Shown here: piece by piece, positions 33,701-48,700 of the stretch
How positions within the stretch are numbered: the stretch's first letter is position 1
How the letters are laid out: each line of letters starts with the position of its first letter
Origin: Anisakis pegreffii
Lineage: Eukaryota; Nematoda; Chromadorea; Rhabditida; Anisakidae
Length of the DNA: 64,000 nucleotides
Assembly: GCA_035041965.1 (NCBI GenBank)
Contig: JAPYMA010000780.1
Location: 1-64,000 of the forward strand
Direction: 5' to 3'
The notes under the pieces: model-generated
What the model saw: the letters and a program-made list of their open reading frames with translations, nothing else
Databases searched by the model: none
Told to the model about the DNA's origin: nothing
Made by a program: the position numbers and the translations under genes

Positions 33701-36700
33701 TTTAAAAGGCTCCAAAATCTTAAAAGGCTCCATCGACAACGATTTCACAGATGTGATATTCAAACGCAGTTCACTCGACGAACCTTATCGATAGAGTCGT
33801 AGTCAACCATTTCATCGAATTCGGTTTTTGCTGAACTGAATGAATTGCTGCCACTCGACGAGGATGTGTTCGGTTCATGCAAAAAGAATTTGCCACATTT
33901 CAGTTTGCTTCTCACATCGATGTTATCGGCGAGGCGACATGTCAGATACGTTGACGTTCCGCAACCCATTCCACGCGGCACTCGACATTCAAAATAATCC
34001 ACCGACAGAGTACCTAAAAAATACACACAAATATTATTTTAAAATGAGTTTTAAAATGGTTACTTAAAATGAGTTTTTTGTTGGAGATCATAAAATATTT
34101 CTGTCTGATGCAAAAATCCGAAAACTGAATCAATTAGTCGTACCATCATAAGCATCCAACGACCATCCATCCGGTCTCATTCTCTTCAATCGTTCTGGCA
34201 TCTCCTTTCGCTCGGTATATACCGTTCGACCTTAAAATTACTCCACTCATCAATCCCATGTGAATCAGATATTCACAACAAATAATCGCCCAGTTAGTTT
34301 GCAAAATACCTCACCACAAAGAGTCCAACAAATCAAGAGAATGATTGAACTTCACATTCCACAACATTTCTCTATACAGCTACTCATTTTCCTCATCAAA
34401 AAATGCCAAATCATTTTGCTAAATTTATCCTGACTTCAATTTGGGATCAACTCATTACTTGGAACTTCAGCAATTAATCTGACAAAAAAAAGAGAGCATC
34501 AAATGAACCTGTTCGAGAGACTCTCGTGAAGTTATTCGGTTCATTCTTCGCAGACGATCGAGGCACAACCAGCAAACGCATCGCTGTCTTATCGTTCTTA
34601 TCACACGCTCCACCCCATATGTCTTCCTCCTCATCTACTGTTCGAATTTTTGATTCGCGTCCAACCTCAAACATTATCCCTGGTTATTTCTCGCACGGAT
34701 ACAGCCATACAATTATTCACCGATGGACTTAAAAATGATGACACTGAACTACAGAAGACTCCCGCAAAGTAGTCCTCACTAAGAGCAAACATTTTCATCC
34801 CACGAAAAGCGAACGTTTTAGCAATAGAATGATCACAAAAAACCAGTGGCTAAAACAGACAGATAAAGCTCGCTATTGTCAAAAATCAATGGAATAAATG
34901 GATCAGAATGTTTCAAAAAAGAGAGTGATCAATGAAGTGAGGAACCTTGAATAATTTAGGATACAATATAGCGAGTTGTGCACGGAAATGTTCGACAATA
35001 ACGTTAAGTAGTGCAGGTGAATGATTCAGATTTATTGGCACTGCCATATCGTCATATAAGAGTGCATTTAACGCGTTCAACGCCCACGTTGTCTCCGTTT
35101 CTAGTCCACTCCTAAGCGCCATCGTTAAACGTCGTACATCAGCCTTAAAAATAATTTTTCAAACGATTTTTTTTTCACAAATTCATATACTTATTTTTTT
35201 GACAAATTTATTCGATCATACTAAAGAGCTACTGATATGCTCATTGCCACTGCTGACGAAACAAATGAATACACAACTCACCCGTATCAAATCCTTGCTC
35301 ACTAATTTCCTCCTCTTTCGCTGCGTAATCGTAGTTGCCTCTACACTCCCGCTAGGGAACTGCAAGGGTTGCGGAGTGGGATACTGACTGACCGCCGGTA
35401 TTGCCACATGCGAACTGCTCACAGACTGCGGAGGATGCGACGAAGACGATGTTGGCTGCATTGGGCTCGCAGTGCTCGAATTACTCGGTAGAGCAGTGAT
35501 CGTGTGCTGGTGCGGTTGAGGTGGTGCTTGCTGTGGCTGTTGTGGCGGATGCTGTGGCTGTTGTAAGGCGCTACCGACTAAACCCGTTGACGTGGATGGC
35601 GGCACCATATGCGGATAACCCATTGGTGTACCGATAGGTAACGGTCTCGCGGCACCTTGCAGTTGCTGAAAACAATCCATCGTGAGTCGCATTTCGAATA
35701 CAATTACAAATGAACGCAAAAAAAAATAAAGAAAGATACTTACCGATGGTAGGGATGGTTGTGAAGCATACGGTGACTGCGACTGCGATAACGGTGATGA
35801 AGTGGAAGGCGGCGGTGCACCGTACTAAATTTTTTCAAATCTTTATTGAAGCATTCTTGGAGTATCGATAGCATGCGATAATTTTCACACAGAATACCAC
35901 TCGGGTTGTTTCCAAATACAAGCGAAAACGATGAGGAAATGGGAAGGGAGAATGATCCAATTTTCAAAGGATTAAAGCTATGAACAAATGGTCATCACAT
36001 CGAAAGTGTGTTATAAATGGTACTGTCAAATCAAGTGAATGAACAGAATCGATCGATTTAATCAAAAATGCGCAGTACCACGATTATCAACAACCGTCAC
36101 TCATAAAACATTATTAAGATTAAGTATCATATCATCAACAACCATATGATAATATAAATAAATACGATAACTAACTCTGAGCCTTTGTGCCGACACAACA
36201 GCATTGGATTGCGTTGGTGTATTCGACGAAGCAGCATTCACGACAGACTGCGTTGTTTGCATATGATAGTAAGGTGTTCGTCTCGGCTGCTGCTGAACAA
36301 CGCTAGTCGAGTAGACCTGTTGCTGTTGAGTGCTCAAGTCGGCGACACTGCTCGATGGTATTGCGCTCATACAGACAGCTGAAGTGGATGCAACAGTCCG
36401 CACCGTGCTCGCATTCAGTGGTGCACTTATTGGTGGCGGTGCTGCAGGTCCAGCTGACAACGAGGAACTCGATGAGGGCATGTTCGATGACGCGCCTGGT
36501 GGATACCTTTGCGCGGTCATCGCTAAAGCTGGCTGTGAGGCCCACATCTGCAACAATGTTTAAGTTTATAATCTTTTCGATACGACAATGTATGAAGTAT
36601 CAACCACACTATATAGCATTTTCATGAATACACTTGCTTAGCCACTGATATTCATGAGTTCCTCGATGCAATAATACGATGTAACGATGAATAATTAAGA

Positions 36701-39700
36701 GAATAATGCACGAAACAGACATCTGCAATCGGTTAGTTTCATGATCAGCAATCGAGAACACATACTTGTTGTTGATAGAGTTGGTGTTGATGTTGTTGCT
36801 GCTGTTGCTGTTGTTGTTGAGTAATACCCGCATGTTGATAACCATCTGAATATGAATGCATCGGTGGATATACACTGGTTTGGGGTGGTTGTGAATATGC
36901 GCCTGGATAGGGCGAATTTGTCGCTTTCATTGGAATACCGCCGCCTGGAGTTGGTGCCAAACCTGGCCTTACACCACCCGCATTATACATTTGAGGTGCG
37001 CCTTGTGCTTGACCGTAATATCCAACTGCAATACAAAACAACCGCAATTCCATGGAAAAGAAAAAATTATATCTTATGACCATCTATTTTCCTGCTTGGA
37101 AAAGTAAGTTTAAGAAATCATCAACAGCCGCAAACATTTTACGAAAGACTAAATGCGATCGATTCATTTATTCAGACGGTCTGCCTCACCTGTCCAATAA
37201 TGGCATATTGTCGAGCTACCGTTAAACATCTTACAAGACAACACCATTATCAAGATGCATATTGTGACAAAACAGAACCACTTCAGTGATCGGGTTTGGA
37301 TGAATATGTCGAATAAATGAGATGAGAAATACGAACCAGGAGGAGGTGCCGGAGGAGGAGGCTGTGGCTGCTGGGGAGCACCCACAGTAGCAGGAGGTTG
37401 CTGGGAGGGGGGTGGTTGAGGTGCGATCGACGACGGCGTTGACGATGGCGTTTGCGAGGACGATGCGGGGCCAACACAGTGTGTCGAGGAGACCACCGAT
37501 TCATCGGCCGATAAACGGCTACTGCTATCCGGCGTGGCACTTCCAGCCGTCGTCGCACTCGGACCTGCGCTCGGTGCACGACTCTGTGCAGACGATGTAT
37601 CTGCCTGAAATTATTCTCATCACTGTCACTCTCGTAGCCATTATCACCATTATCGCTGCTATTATGAACGCATTTCTTGCCTCGGTCACCCACTAGCACT
37701 ATTACTGATAGCGTTATGGCTCAACAATTCCAACGATTGTGACACATCCATATCGATATCCACAATGACCAACGTTCAAATGTGGTCATTTTCTTTATTT
37801 TTCGAAAATTTACTTCAACACATCCCTCGTTCACACGTTATATCCGATAACATCACAATACATCCGCATTCATTCTCAAAAACACTTCTTCGATAATGAC
37901 TTAATTGAAGCGTCTGTCACCTAAGCGCAACTTGCAAGCTAGCAAATCACCGCCGTCCCTTCTTCCTCCGAAACATTCACAGAAAAATAATCAAGCGTAA
38001 ACTGTAAAAAACGTCCCATGAAGCATTCACTGGCATTTGATATGACTGTTCTGAAGCTTATCGAATTGCATAAACTACAGTTAACTGTAAGTATTCTGAT
38101 GAATATTCAAATTTCCGTTCGTAATCACATGCTTTTCCCCATATTTCTTCCAACAACTCTCACTTTTGCATATTGCATACATTTGTCCTTTAATTTCGCA
38201 TATTGACGAGGCAGCCAAATACACGACCGAGAACGTATATTTTGCATGGCATCAGCCAATTTACCTATTCTATAATGTTGTACTGAGTCGTTGGTTGTAA
38301 TTACGCTATTGATAATAATGACTATCTACTTGATGCGGTATCGGTGTTATCAACTGCAATTGCAATGAAACTGCCGGAATTAAGACAAGTGATCTCGGAT
38401 TTCTTAAATGAAAGATAACAAAATGAATGAATCATTCACAATCGAATCACACCGATAAGAACGAAGGTGAATCTTGCTGAATGCATCAAAGAAACTCAAC
38501 GATGACGTATCATTATGCAATCAAACGAAACACAAGAACTTCTCCCACAATGAGCTTCGCTCGGTTCGGAAACAATCGGAAAATGTCACTTAAAAACAAA
38601 AAAGTCAGCGATAACAACACATCAATTCACTCATTCATTTATTTTATTCATTTTTTTTCACGACACCCACTAAGTACAGTCATGCAATCACGTGATATAT
38701 ATTTCGTGAAACATCCATGATATATTCACTTAATTGAAGTTGAAAAGGTCATTGTGTCAGCTATTCGCTTTCTTTTTCTTTACATCCAATCAGTTCGTAA
38801 AAAATTCCCCACATTTTCTTCCGCTTTCGACAGATGTTAGAGTGAGCGTTTCACCTTTTAAAATTAATAATAAGATATTGTGATGACAAAACTGAGAAGG
38901 TAATGGAAGTAGTCCTCAATTTCGAGAGTATATCTTGCTTTTAATGAGTTATTTCTTCGTTTAATGCAACGAAATATTTCTACGGAGAGCTTTTCACCAT
39001 GTTTTTTTGTACCCTCAGTCACCAAATAAGCTAAGACGTTATACGAATAATCGTAGAATGAATGATACAATAAAAATGATTCATAGTCAGAATAAATAAA
39101 AGTGTCTCGTAAATTAGTTATCAACTTGATGGCCTTTCGAAAATACCATAATGTCGTTTAGCTCTATTAATGTGTTTCTACGGTATTGCATATGATGATG
39201 AGGATCCACTCATGAGTTCAGAGATCGAATGATGCTCCCACACGCAACATTTATTAAAGTTTCAAACACAACCGATTTTCTCGCTTTAGTCTATCAGACT
39301 ACCTATCGTATGTAAAATGCAGTCATCATTCAAACATTTGAAATGCTTCGCGAACTTCTTGACGCTAATAAGCATGAAGTCATTTATAGTCTGGTAAAAT
39401 CATCTCATAGAAATGGCAACAACATTCAACATAATTAAACAAAATCGATGATATAATCATGATAATCGAAACTGGGAACATTCAAATTATACACGAAATG
39501 ATCAATAATATCTGACCTGCAAGGAGGTAGCGGAAGGCGGCAAGTTAGATGGAATTTGTTGTTGTTGTTGTTGTTGTTGCTGCTGCTGCTGTTGTTGCTG
39601 TGCAGCATAAGCAGCTTGTTGCTGTTGTTGGTAATAGTGCTGTCGTTGTTGTTGCTCATACCTTTGCTGTTCTTCTAATGAAGGCCCCTGAAAACAACTC

Positions 39701-42700
39701 CATACCATCAGCTGAGCAACCAAACGAAAATCCACCAACCACACTCAGTTTTTTGCCAATCGCCGGCATTTCAGGTGATAGATCATCGCTTCAGATGATA
39801 TTCAACTGCCTATATATGATGATCGCGGATAATTTATGAATAAAAAGAGTGGTTATGATATTGAAATGAACGAACCATTTGTTGAGGTAAAGGTGCCCTC
39901 ATAGGCGCACCGGAACGCATCGCAGGCGGAGGTGGATAGCCAGGAGGTGCGGCACCAACCGCTGGACCAGGCGGGTAGCCCTGCGGAGGCCAGGCATGCG
40001 GTGGTCTTGCCTGCATCGATGATGGATCCATTTGATGCGCATAATAATAAGCAGCACTTGGATCACTTGGATGCGGTACATAACCGGGTGGAGCCCCGGG
40101 TGCTTGGCCCGGTGGACCTGAATTGTGAACATTTTTGATATTGGGATTTGATATAACAGAACAGTTTGTCAGTTGCACACCATTAGTTTACAATATATCA
40201 TTGCATTCATTTCATCTGATCAAATAATATGATTCCGTATTGTTCACGACCACATTTCACATATTCAGCAACACATTTTGGTTCGCTTTTCTCGTTTTTT
40301 TTTTTGATACCTTCGAAGACGGCAAAAAACCTACACAAAAAAATTGCTTCGAGAAAGCTTTGAGTATCATTTCATTCAGAGAGAATATACTGTTCACAGA
40401 CAGACGGCTCGGATGGGATCACACACGAATACAGTTTATTTGTTTTATGTGAGATTCAACAGAATGATAGTACTTAACAAGATCACTGAAAAACGTTTGC
40501 GTCAGAAAAAAAAAGTGTCGTTTATAAATTTTGCAGACGGATGGATATTGCACAAGAATTGTGTTGTTTTGATGAGATGTGATCATATCAAAGTTGAATG
40601 TTAGCACTGCACAAGATTAGCTTATAAACTGATCGATAATTTTTGGAGAAAACCATTTCGATGATGTGAGAAAGACGGAATTAATTTTGACGAGGAGACT
40701 TTCTTCTGTATGACGAAGCAAAACTGCTTCTTCTTATGCCGATATCAAATATGGTTGGGTTGTTGAATGCGTTGTGTGAATGGTCAAATATTTGCAGTGT
40801 ATTATTCCATGTGAATGCTACATATATTATTCGATGTGAATGATACATTTGTAAAGTATTTGGGCTCTATTATATTACGCATAGTGAATGAGTCAGAAGG
40901 CAAAATCACACTGAAAAAACAAACATTCAAGAAGCATCAAAGTGGAATTAGTCGCATTGTTTTTTTTTAAAGAAATTACTTGTTTTTTTTTCGAATCTAA
41001 ATGTATCATTTGAATTTATGAATTCAAATGAATCAATGGAACACAATCATATTTATTGCATGGCTCCTCGTAAATTCGGTGTTTATGACGCGTAAAGAAT
41101 GTGTTATTATTGCTTGCAAATGACACGGATACACATACCACATTCTTTAGACAGATTATGACGTCGCATTGTGTGGGTGTGGGTAAGTGCACTTGTGATG
41201 TACATGCATTCGATTCATTTCTATTTTTTTTTCAACCATCCAAATGAAATCGACGATCAAATATTCAAAAAAAAATTCTTTGAAAACTTTATCGCCGACA
41301 AAAGGAACGAGAAATCATCCAGATCTTTGATCATCACTATCATAACTTCACTGACTGCTACAGAACGATTTCCGGGATTATTTGTCAATGAAGTTAAATT
41401 TTTCACAAAATCCCCGCTCGTAGCTTCAAGAGAGCTAAATTACTGAACAGAGCAGGAAAAAAAAAACTAATTAGAAGCAATAACAAACGGTATTCAGGTG
41501 TTCATCATTTATGCGCCTCTGCAAGCAATTCTAATCAAACTGATATGATTCGAAATGTGGATTAATCAAAGAAAAAGATTATTCCATACGACTACACACG
41601 TCAGCTTCACCTCTAGCACAGAAGCCTTTCACTGATCGTATGTGCAAAATGCAGAATTAAATCAGAATTCATTTGCGTTTAGTCATCTGAATATGCAATA
41701 GTTTGTGTTAATGACGGATGAGTGAAGAAAAAGGTTACTTTCTGAATTTGAATTGTTCATCTGAAGGACGCATATTCATAGTTGTTCGTTCGTTCGCATC
41801 ATTTTATTCCTCATTTGTGGTGCGCTTATTAGCTCAAATTCAATACTTTCATCTCGCTGATGTGCAGCAGTTAAGTAATTTAACGAATCACTTCATAGAC
41901 CGAATTATTTTTTGCATTTGCATGAATCGCATAATTGTACTAAGTTGCTTGTTAATCCACTTCACCTGCAAGTGAACAGCGATCGAAAGCAAAACTCGGT
42001 AACGATCCGAAAGCGTGGAGAAAATGGCGTATTACAGAAGATTCGAGTTCGATTCTTGTATTCAGCTGTGATCATCATCATCATCATCATCCCTCACGGA
42101 ATTTGCTGCTGCATAACCAAGGCGGATATTCGAGAAAATAATGCATTAAAATACGGGTTCAAAATGAAATGCCAAGAAATACGCTAAAGAGCCTTAAAAA
42201 GGATACACTTCGTGCATCCCGAAACGAAGCCTAATTGAACTATAGTTCGAGAAGTCAAAAACGATAAAGCTGTACTGAACCTATCCCGCGAGAATAATCT
42301 CATCGCCAATATATAAATGATATATTCTCAAGCACGACACATGTATTTCCGAAAATTGAATCTAAAATAGATCACTTTTGTGTATTCTATCTGAAGATGT
42401 ATCCTATCTAAATATATCACTTTGTGTTAAATATATCACATTTTACTATCTAAACATGAAAAGCACAAACTGCTGGTTCATTCCCGACCAATTCCAATTC
42501 CAGCACAATACAATCAATCATCCGTTTGCGTAGAACTCATGTAAGATGATATAACCAATGTAAGCCGACTTTCCTAATCAATTAATCTGCGCCACTAACT
42601 CAACCATAAAACAACGAAGTAGCCATTCTTATATTTATAACCAAAATTTTTGCTTAAATATGGCATTAAATATTTGCGCTCATCTAATAATAAACACAAA

Positions 42701-45700
42701 ATCTTTGGAAGCGGTCGAATTCTAATGTCCACAAAATTAACAGTTTTTTAAAATATTTTTACAACGGAAAGAAAACATTCTCCACAACTGTTTTTTCTTT
42801 CTAGCTTAAAGACACATGCTTGGTATGGAAATACCTCAAATTGAAACTTCAAAATAAAATTTCCTCATTTACAATGTGCCAATTCCCTTGACTGCATCAT
42901 TTCTTCACTATTCGAACCATTTCATTTTTCTGCGCAAAACAACGAGGATATAACGAATGAATTTTTCACATATGTACTGCTTTTGCCACTTGATTCGACA
43001 TACATGAATTTATGTATAATAAATGTATGCATATCAATTACAGATGTCTTTTACATGACCAAACATAATCAATCAGTCGTCAGTCCATTCAGCTGAGCTC
43101 ATCAAGCAACCAACTTTCAATAACTAATTTGCTGTTAGCGGTTTGTTTCAGCCAGTTTCCTTCTCACAATCATCGCCATATTACATGGTGATAAGCACAT
43201 GACGATATATATGGATGAACTGCTTAGTGATATAATAAATAATGTTCAGTGTATCTATGGTGATGGCGATGATGAAATAAAATAAGCGACATTCTCTTGA
43301 CAACCACCATCCACTATGAGTTACTTTTACTTACTTCTTCGCCTACGTTATTAGTCACTATCTGAGCCATTGCCTTATATCACCATCAGACATCCCTCAA
43401 CTCGAAACACAATATCGAGTCTATCATTTGTAAGCACCCACACCTAGATTCGTCAATGTTTTATATCTTTTCACTTTTCAATAGCTGTCAAGTGCGCGTG
43501 CACACACTTTAACACACAAATGCATACGAATGCACAGAGCAACCAAATCGTGATAAACGTATATTTAATATAAGACAAGACTTAGCTACCTTACTCCCTT
43601 CGTATTCATGTTACTTCTGCAACGATACGTTAGAGAATTTACCGATAACCTTTACAGTCACGAAGGTAATCCATTCATTCAATACGTTATTCAATCACAT
43701 CCATATATAACTACTGAAATGTTATATCACATCAGCAGTATTAATTCACCAGATACATGTTTCAATGAGATGGATTTAAAACTCAACATGAAATGCCTTC
43801 CATAATATCACCAAAACAACAACAGCTTTATGTCATCCATCTGATCAAAGTTCCGAGGTTACTCATCAGTTTAAATATATACGTATTTCCATGCATTAGA
43901 ATTGATAGTTAATTACTCAGCAAATGATACTTTTATTCTGCGATCACTCTCGAATAATTTAACTTTCCTTTGAACTGATCATGAATTCGCAGATTATTCC
44001 AAGATGCTCATCAAAATAACACTGTGAGTACAATCTCGTCAGATATTTATCAACCTGAACCACTAACATGCATTCGTCGAATGCGCATTAGCAGCTATCA
44101 GCGATGATGCGAACAAAAGCAAATCCGTCGTTAAGATTCAGTATAATACACGTTGTGAAGTACTCAAGAGAACAGCTACGATCACTCGTGTTCATTGTTA
44201 TCAAAATGAACAAATCTCATTCTACCACTGCAATCGTCCACAACCACATAAAAATGCTCTCCAGTCATGCGTTTAAGTGATTTTATTACTACCGCTACAA
44301 CCAATCCTACAACCGTCTCAAATTTGATTATGCAACTGACGCGAATAAATAAATAAATAAAGAATAAATAATGCATCACAGACTACACACTACACAGATC
44401 GGTGCATTTTTTGCAGCAATCAGATCTGCAATTTCAATAAACTGCACAAGTGGAAGTGGTAATGTGACCTCTGTGAAGTAGGGGTGATGACTCAATTGCG
44501 AACTGGGTAATTAACCGACAAACTGCCAGCTGGATCATGTTACAACCGGAAGATGGACACGATGATATCACTTTATAAATCAACAAAAGAACAACTGGGC
44601 AAATCAAACAATCAACAATCAAAAAGTAGACACGATGAATAATGTTCCTTTGCAAAAAAACTCTACGATACTGATGTATATCAATGCGCAGAAATACAGC
44701 AGACTGATCGTGAGTCAATTCGAACATGAGACATTTGAAAATCATCGCACAATATTGCAACTTAATTATAACCAATAAAATTGCACTGATTTAATCCCAA
44801 TCTCGTGTATGATCAAATGAGCACCAGGATCATTACACATCTTCAATGAGCATATTAAAGTGGTGATTAGTACCCAAACAAATACACTACTTATCTTTGA
44901 GTTAATCAATGATACGCAAGGCACAATAAACAAATATTTAGCGATCATATGCACCGAGAAAAGTTACATGCGCACAGAGCCGATTTAGTGCCGCTCAAGT
45001 GATTAATAATCAAGCTTTTTAATGGATTCCGTTTTCAAGCAAGTTGAATATAATAAATGTCACGGATACTCAGCATGATCAGTGCATGGAAAGCAATCAA
45101 AACGATAAGCAATTTGGTAGTTGTGGCCGGCAATCAACACGCTGACCAACAACAACACCGTTTAACTCGAACATGGTACAACTCGAATGAACAGGATAAA
45201 ATACCTGTTGGATATTTCCAATGATTAGCTGCAGTGGTTGAGAAAGAGGATGTTGACTGTGGGTCAGCATGACGATATGGTGATTGGGATGGATTTGCAG
45301 ACGACAGCGACAAACAAGTTTGTTGTTGCTGTAATTGATGTTGTTGCTGTAATTGATGTTGTTGCTGATAATATTGCACAGCGTATTGCGCATACGCTGA
45401 AGGCGTATATGAATTACTGGCAACTGCGGCACCCGCAGATAAAGCTTGCGCAGAAGGCATGGCACACCTTGGTATAATAGCCGAACCCATAACGCCCGCT
45501 GTGCTACCGCAACTCATATAAGGTGGTGTCAGCGAATTTGAGTACGGGTTTGTGGTTGGATAATATGGATTACGAGCGAGATTTGAGGACAGCGGAGGTG
45601 TGTAATACAGAGCAGAGGATGTACTAGGTTGCTGGTAATATACGTCATTTATTGGTGACGATGAGACTATTGGGGAGGATGTGGGAAACTGTGGGTTGGC

Positions 45701-48700
45701 TATGGATAAAGGTGATGAACGAAAATTTGCGTTTGATGTTGAGGCAGTCGAAGGGGTCCATACGGGATATTCGAATCGTGTGGTAGCACTGGTCGAATAT
45801 GCGGACGACGTTGGTATGGATAGCGCAGACGATGACGGTGAATACATTCGAGACATCGCACGCAAATTAAACTCTTAAACCCAAATACAGCAAGCAAGCT
45901 CTGTACAGTGCTATCAATATATTGTTCTATTTATCAAAATTAGCAGCAGGAATAAATAAATTCACGAATATCAATAGTATGTATATACACGTAGGCAAGA
46001 GTGGTACTGAGGTGTTGAGCAATGCAAAAATGTTTGGTCAACTTGTGGATGGCGTCTGCGTTGAACGGATGTTCAGACGGAGTTCTGTCGATTTCGTTGT
46101 CGGACGGTATGGTAGGTAGGTTCCAATCAACGACGGACGATGAAGGGAAATCCGTTTGAGGCAACAAATATGGCGATTGGCAAGGCAAGAAGAAAGAGGA
46201 GAGGGAGGCAAGGAGCACAATGAGATCGTTCGAAAAGAACCACGACGATGATGCGGTCAGTATTCAGATACACCAGTTGGATATTGATTTGGAGGATCAC
46301 ACCTTATCAGAGGTTATGATGATATTGTGTCACCCACTATTCAAACTGTAACAATATTGTGCTTCTGGATGAGTGATTCCGAAAAGCATACGCCGTGTCA
46401 GTGAATTCAAACGATGACGATTATTCACTGATTTATCACCATGAGCAGATGAGACTTCTCGAATAAAAATGATACAATCAGCAATCAAAATAATAACGTT
46501 TTTGCTCAAGTGTACAATAAAAAATCGCCGAGTGCTCGCAATAGCAACAATGAAAATAATAATAGTAAGGATGATGACGACAAAAGTCGTAATAAATGAT
46601 TTATGATGTGTGTGGTATTGAGAATAGAGCTGGATAATTATGAGTAACAATTGATCTAATAAAACTAACAAAGACATCAGCCTTTAATTACAGTCGTACA
46701 TCAGCAGTTAAGTTCTTCGCATCCAGTAATAACACCTCATTCAAGCAAGCAGCATTTCTCCTGACAGCAGTGATAATAAGTTGACCTAATTAGGTAGTGC
46801 ACTGCCGAGCATAGTTCATCGGAAGGATCTTTTTTTCAGTGTGATGATCGGATTAGAAGTTTGGTTATTCGAATGAAGAGCAAGCAGTAAATGAGTAACT
46901 GATGCTGATGATGAGAACATTAGCAAAGCTAATGCTGGCGACAGTGATCACTGTTCATAGATTCAGTGAATGTTTCCGACTCTGATTGATGAAATGAATG
47001 AAAATGTTTCTAATTCTATTGTTCTTATTTCTGCTCTTTTTGTTGTTGTTATGGAATGAATGAATAAATTATGAAATGAGTGTATATGTTTCAAATAAAT
47101 ATGTGCGTATACGCAAAAGATAGCAGTAATAATAATAAATAATACAAGACGAATAAAAATAATATTTTAATACGATTAGAGACTAGCACTGCGAACCAAC
47201 TCTGAAGAGTGCAAGTAATGAAGAGTCAGTCAGTCGCGCAAATAATACGATCTTGAACGAGCAGCAAACAGAATCGAGAAAGGAACGGCAACGGAAAGTA
47301 TGCAGTGTAAGTTTTTCTCCTTCTTCTTGTTCCAGTTGCTGCTGTCTCTGAAGGAGATACGAGCGAGATAGATAGACAGATAGTCAGTTGATAGCAACAG
47401 CAGTAGCAGTTTGGCTTGATTGTTTGGTTCAGTTTGATGCTTTACTGGTGAATGGAAATGAAAGAAATTTTGTTAAGGAACATATATTCATCTAGTGAAT
47501 TCAGCCAACCGTCCGTGCATCTATCTATCCACATACAAAGAACATCACATAATACTGCTGCTGCTGTATTCAGTCAATCATTCACGTTCTATGCATTTTA
47601 CTGACGTTTTTCATTCATTCGTTCGTTTGCTACTGACGACTGCTGCTGTTCATTCGCTCTTGTTGTTATAAAGTATTGCTGGCTGCCTGACTGGCTGAAC
47701 GAATGCTGCTCGCTCGCTCGCTTGGTTGGTTGGTTGGTTCACTCGTGCTTTCAGATAACACAGCAGATAGCACAAATTTTAAATACACTTCCATTCACTT
47801 CTATCACATTGACAACGTGAACACCGAACAGTCGACATAACATACACATTTATTTCACAGACATTCACCTATAAATTCATTATCTAATAATGTATCACAA
47901 ATGAAACTAATATACTTCTTATTATGAGAGAACACTGCGAATACTTTTAATATCATACCAGCAGTAGCAGTCATATCAGCACTACTTGATACTCTTCCAT
48001 TCTTTTATCACTCAAGCACTGTGATAACGACTCAGTACTCTCATACTCGGAAATTATTGCTGCTCAATTCCTAACTAAAACTTTAGTCTGTTGATGCTGT
48101 GTGCTGTTGCTGTGCTCTGTTGATTCAGTGCTTTCCAGTGATTGCTCAGCAGCAGATCGGCTGATAGGCAGTGTTAGTTGCAGTTGATAGTTGAGCTCCC
48201 TCCTCTGTACTCTCCGTAAACTTGCCTTCCCTTGCAATCGACAGAGCAAAACCGAACCGCGCTCTTAATATCACTTGATACTGAATAGTTGACTGACGAA
48301 TAGTTGATTGCTGCTGCTGCCACAGCAGCATCCATTCGAACAATACTCTGCTGTTTCAAACAAACCAACATTTTGATGAGGATGTGTGCAAGTGAACGCT
48401 TTATGTTCTGCTTTTGACGTTTTAGGCTTGAGTGATACGTCGTTTTCTATTTAATACTCTTAATACTAGTTGATATTGCCAGTATCCAACTTTGACATTT
48501 CCTATTGCTTCCTTCTAGTTGATCGAAATGAAATATCAGTTTGACATGAACACACACAACTTGTAACCAAATTGTAGTGAGGAGGAGCACTATGACATTG
48601 ATGCGTCATTGAGTTGCTTGAATGAAAAACTTGTGGTTAGGCGAGTGCAGATTGAAGAAAAATGATTCGTATTCATGTTTGATGAAATGACAAGGCAAAA

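Noticed and set aside
36330..36627. Plus-strand frames of 77 and 90 codons
   Set aside because: They are antisense shadows of the 372-nt exon 36547-36176 of the ARID1-type gene.
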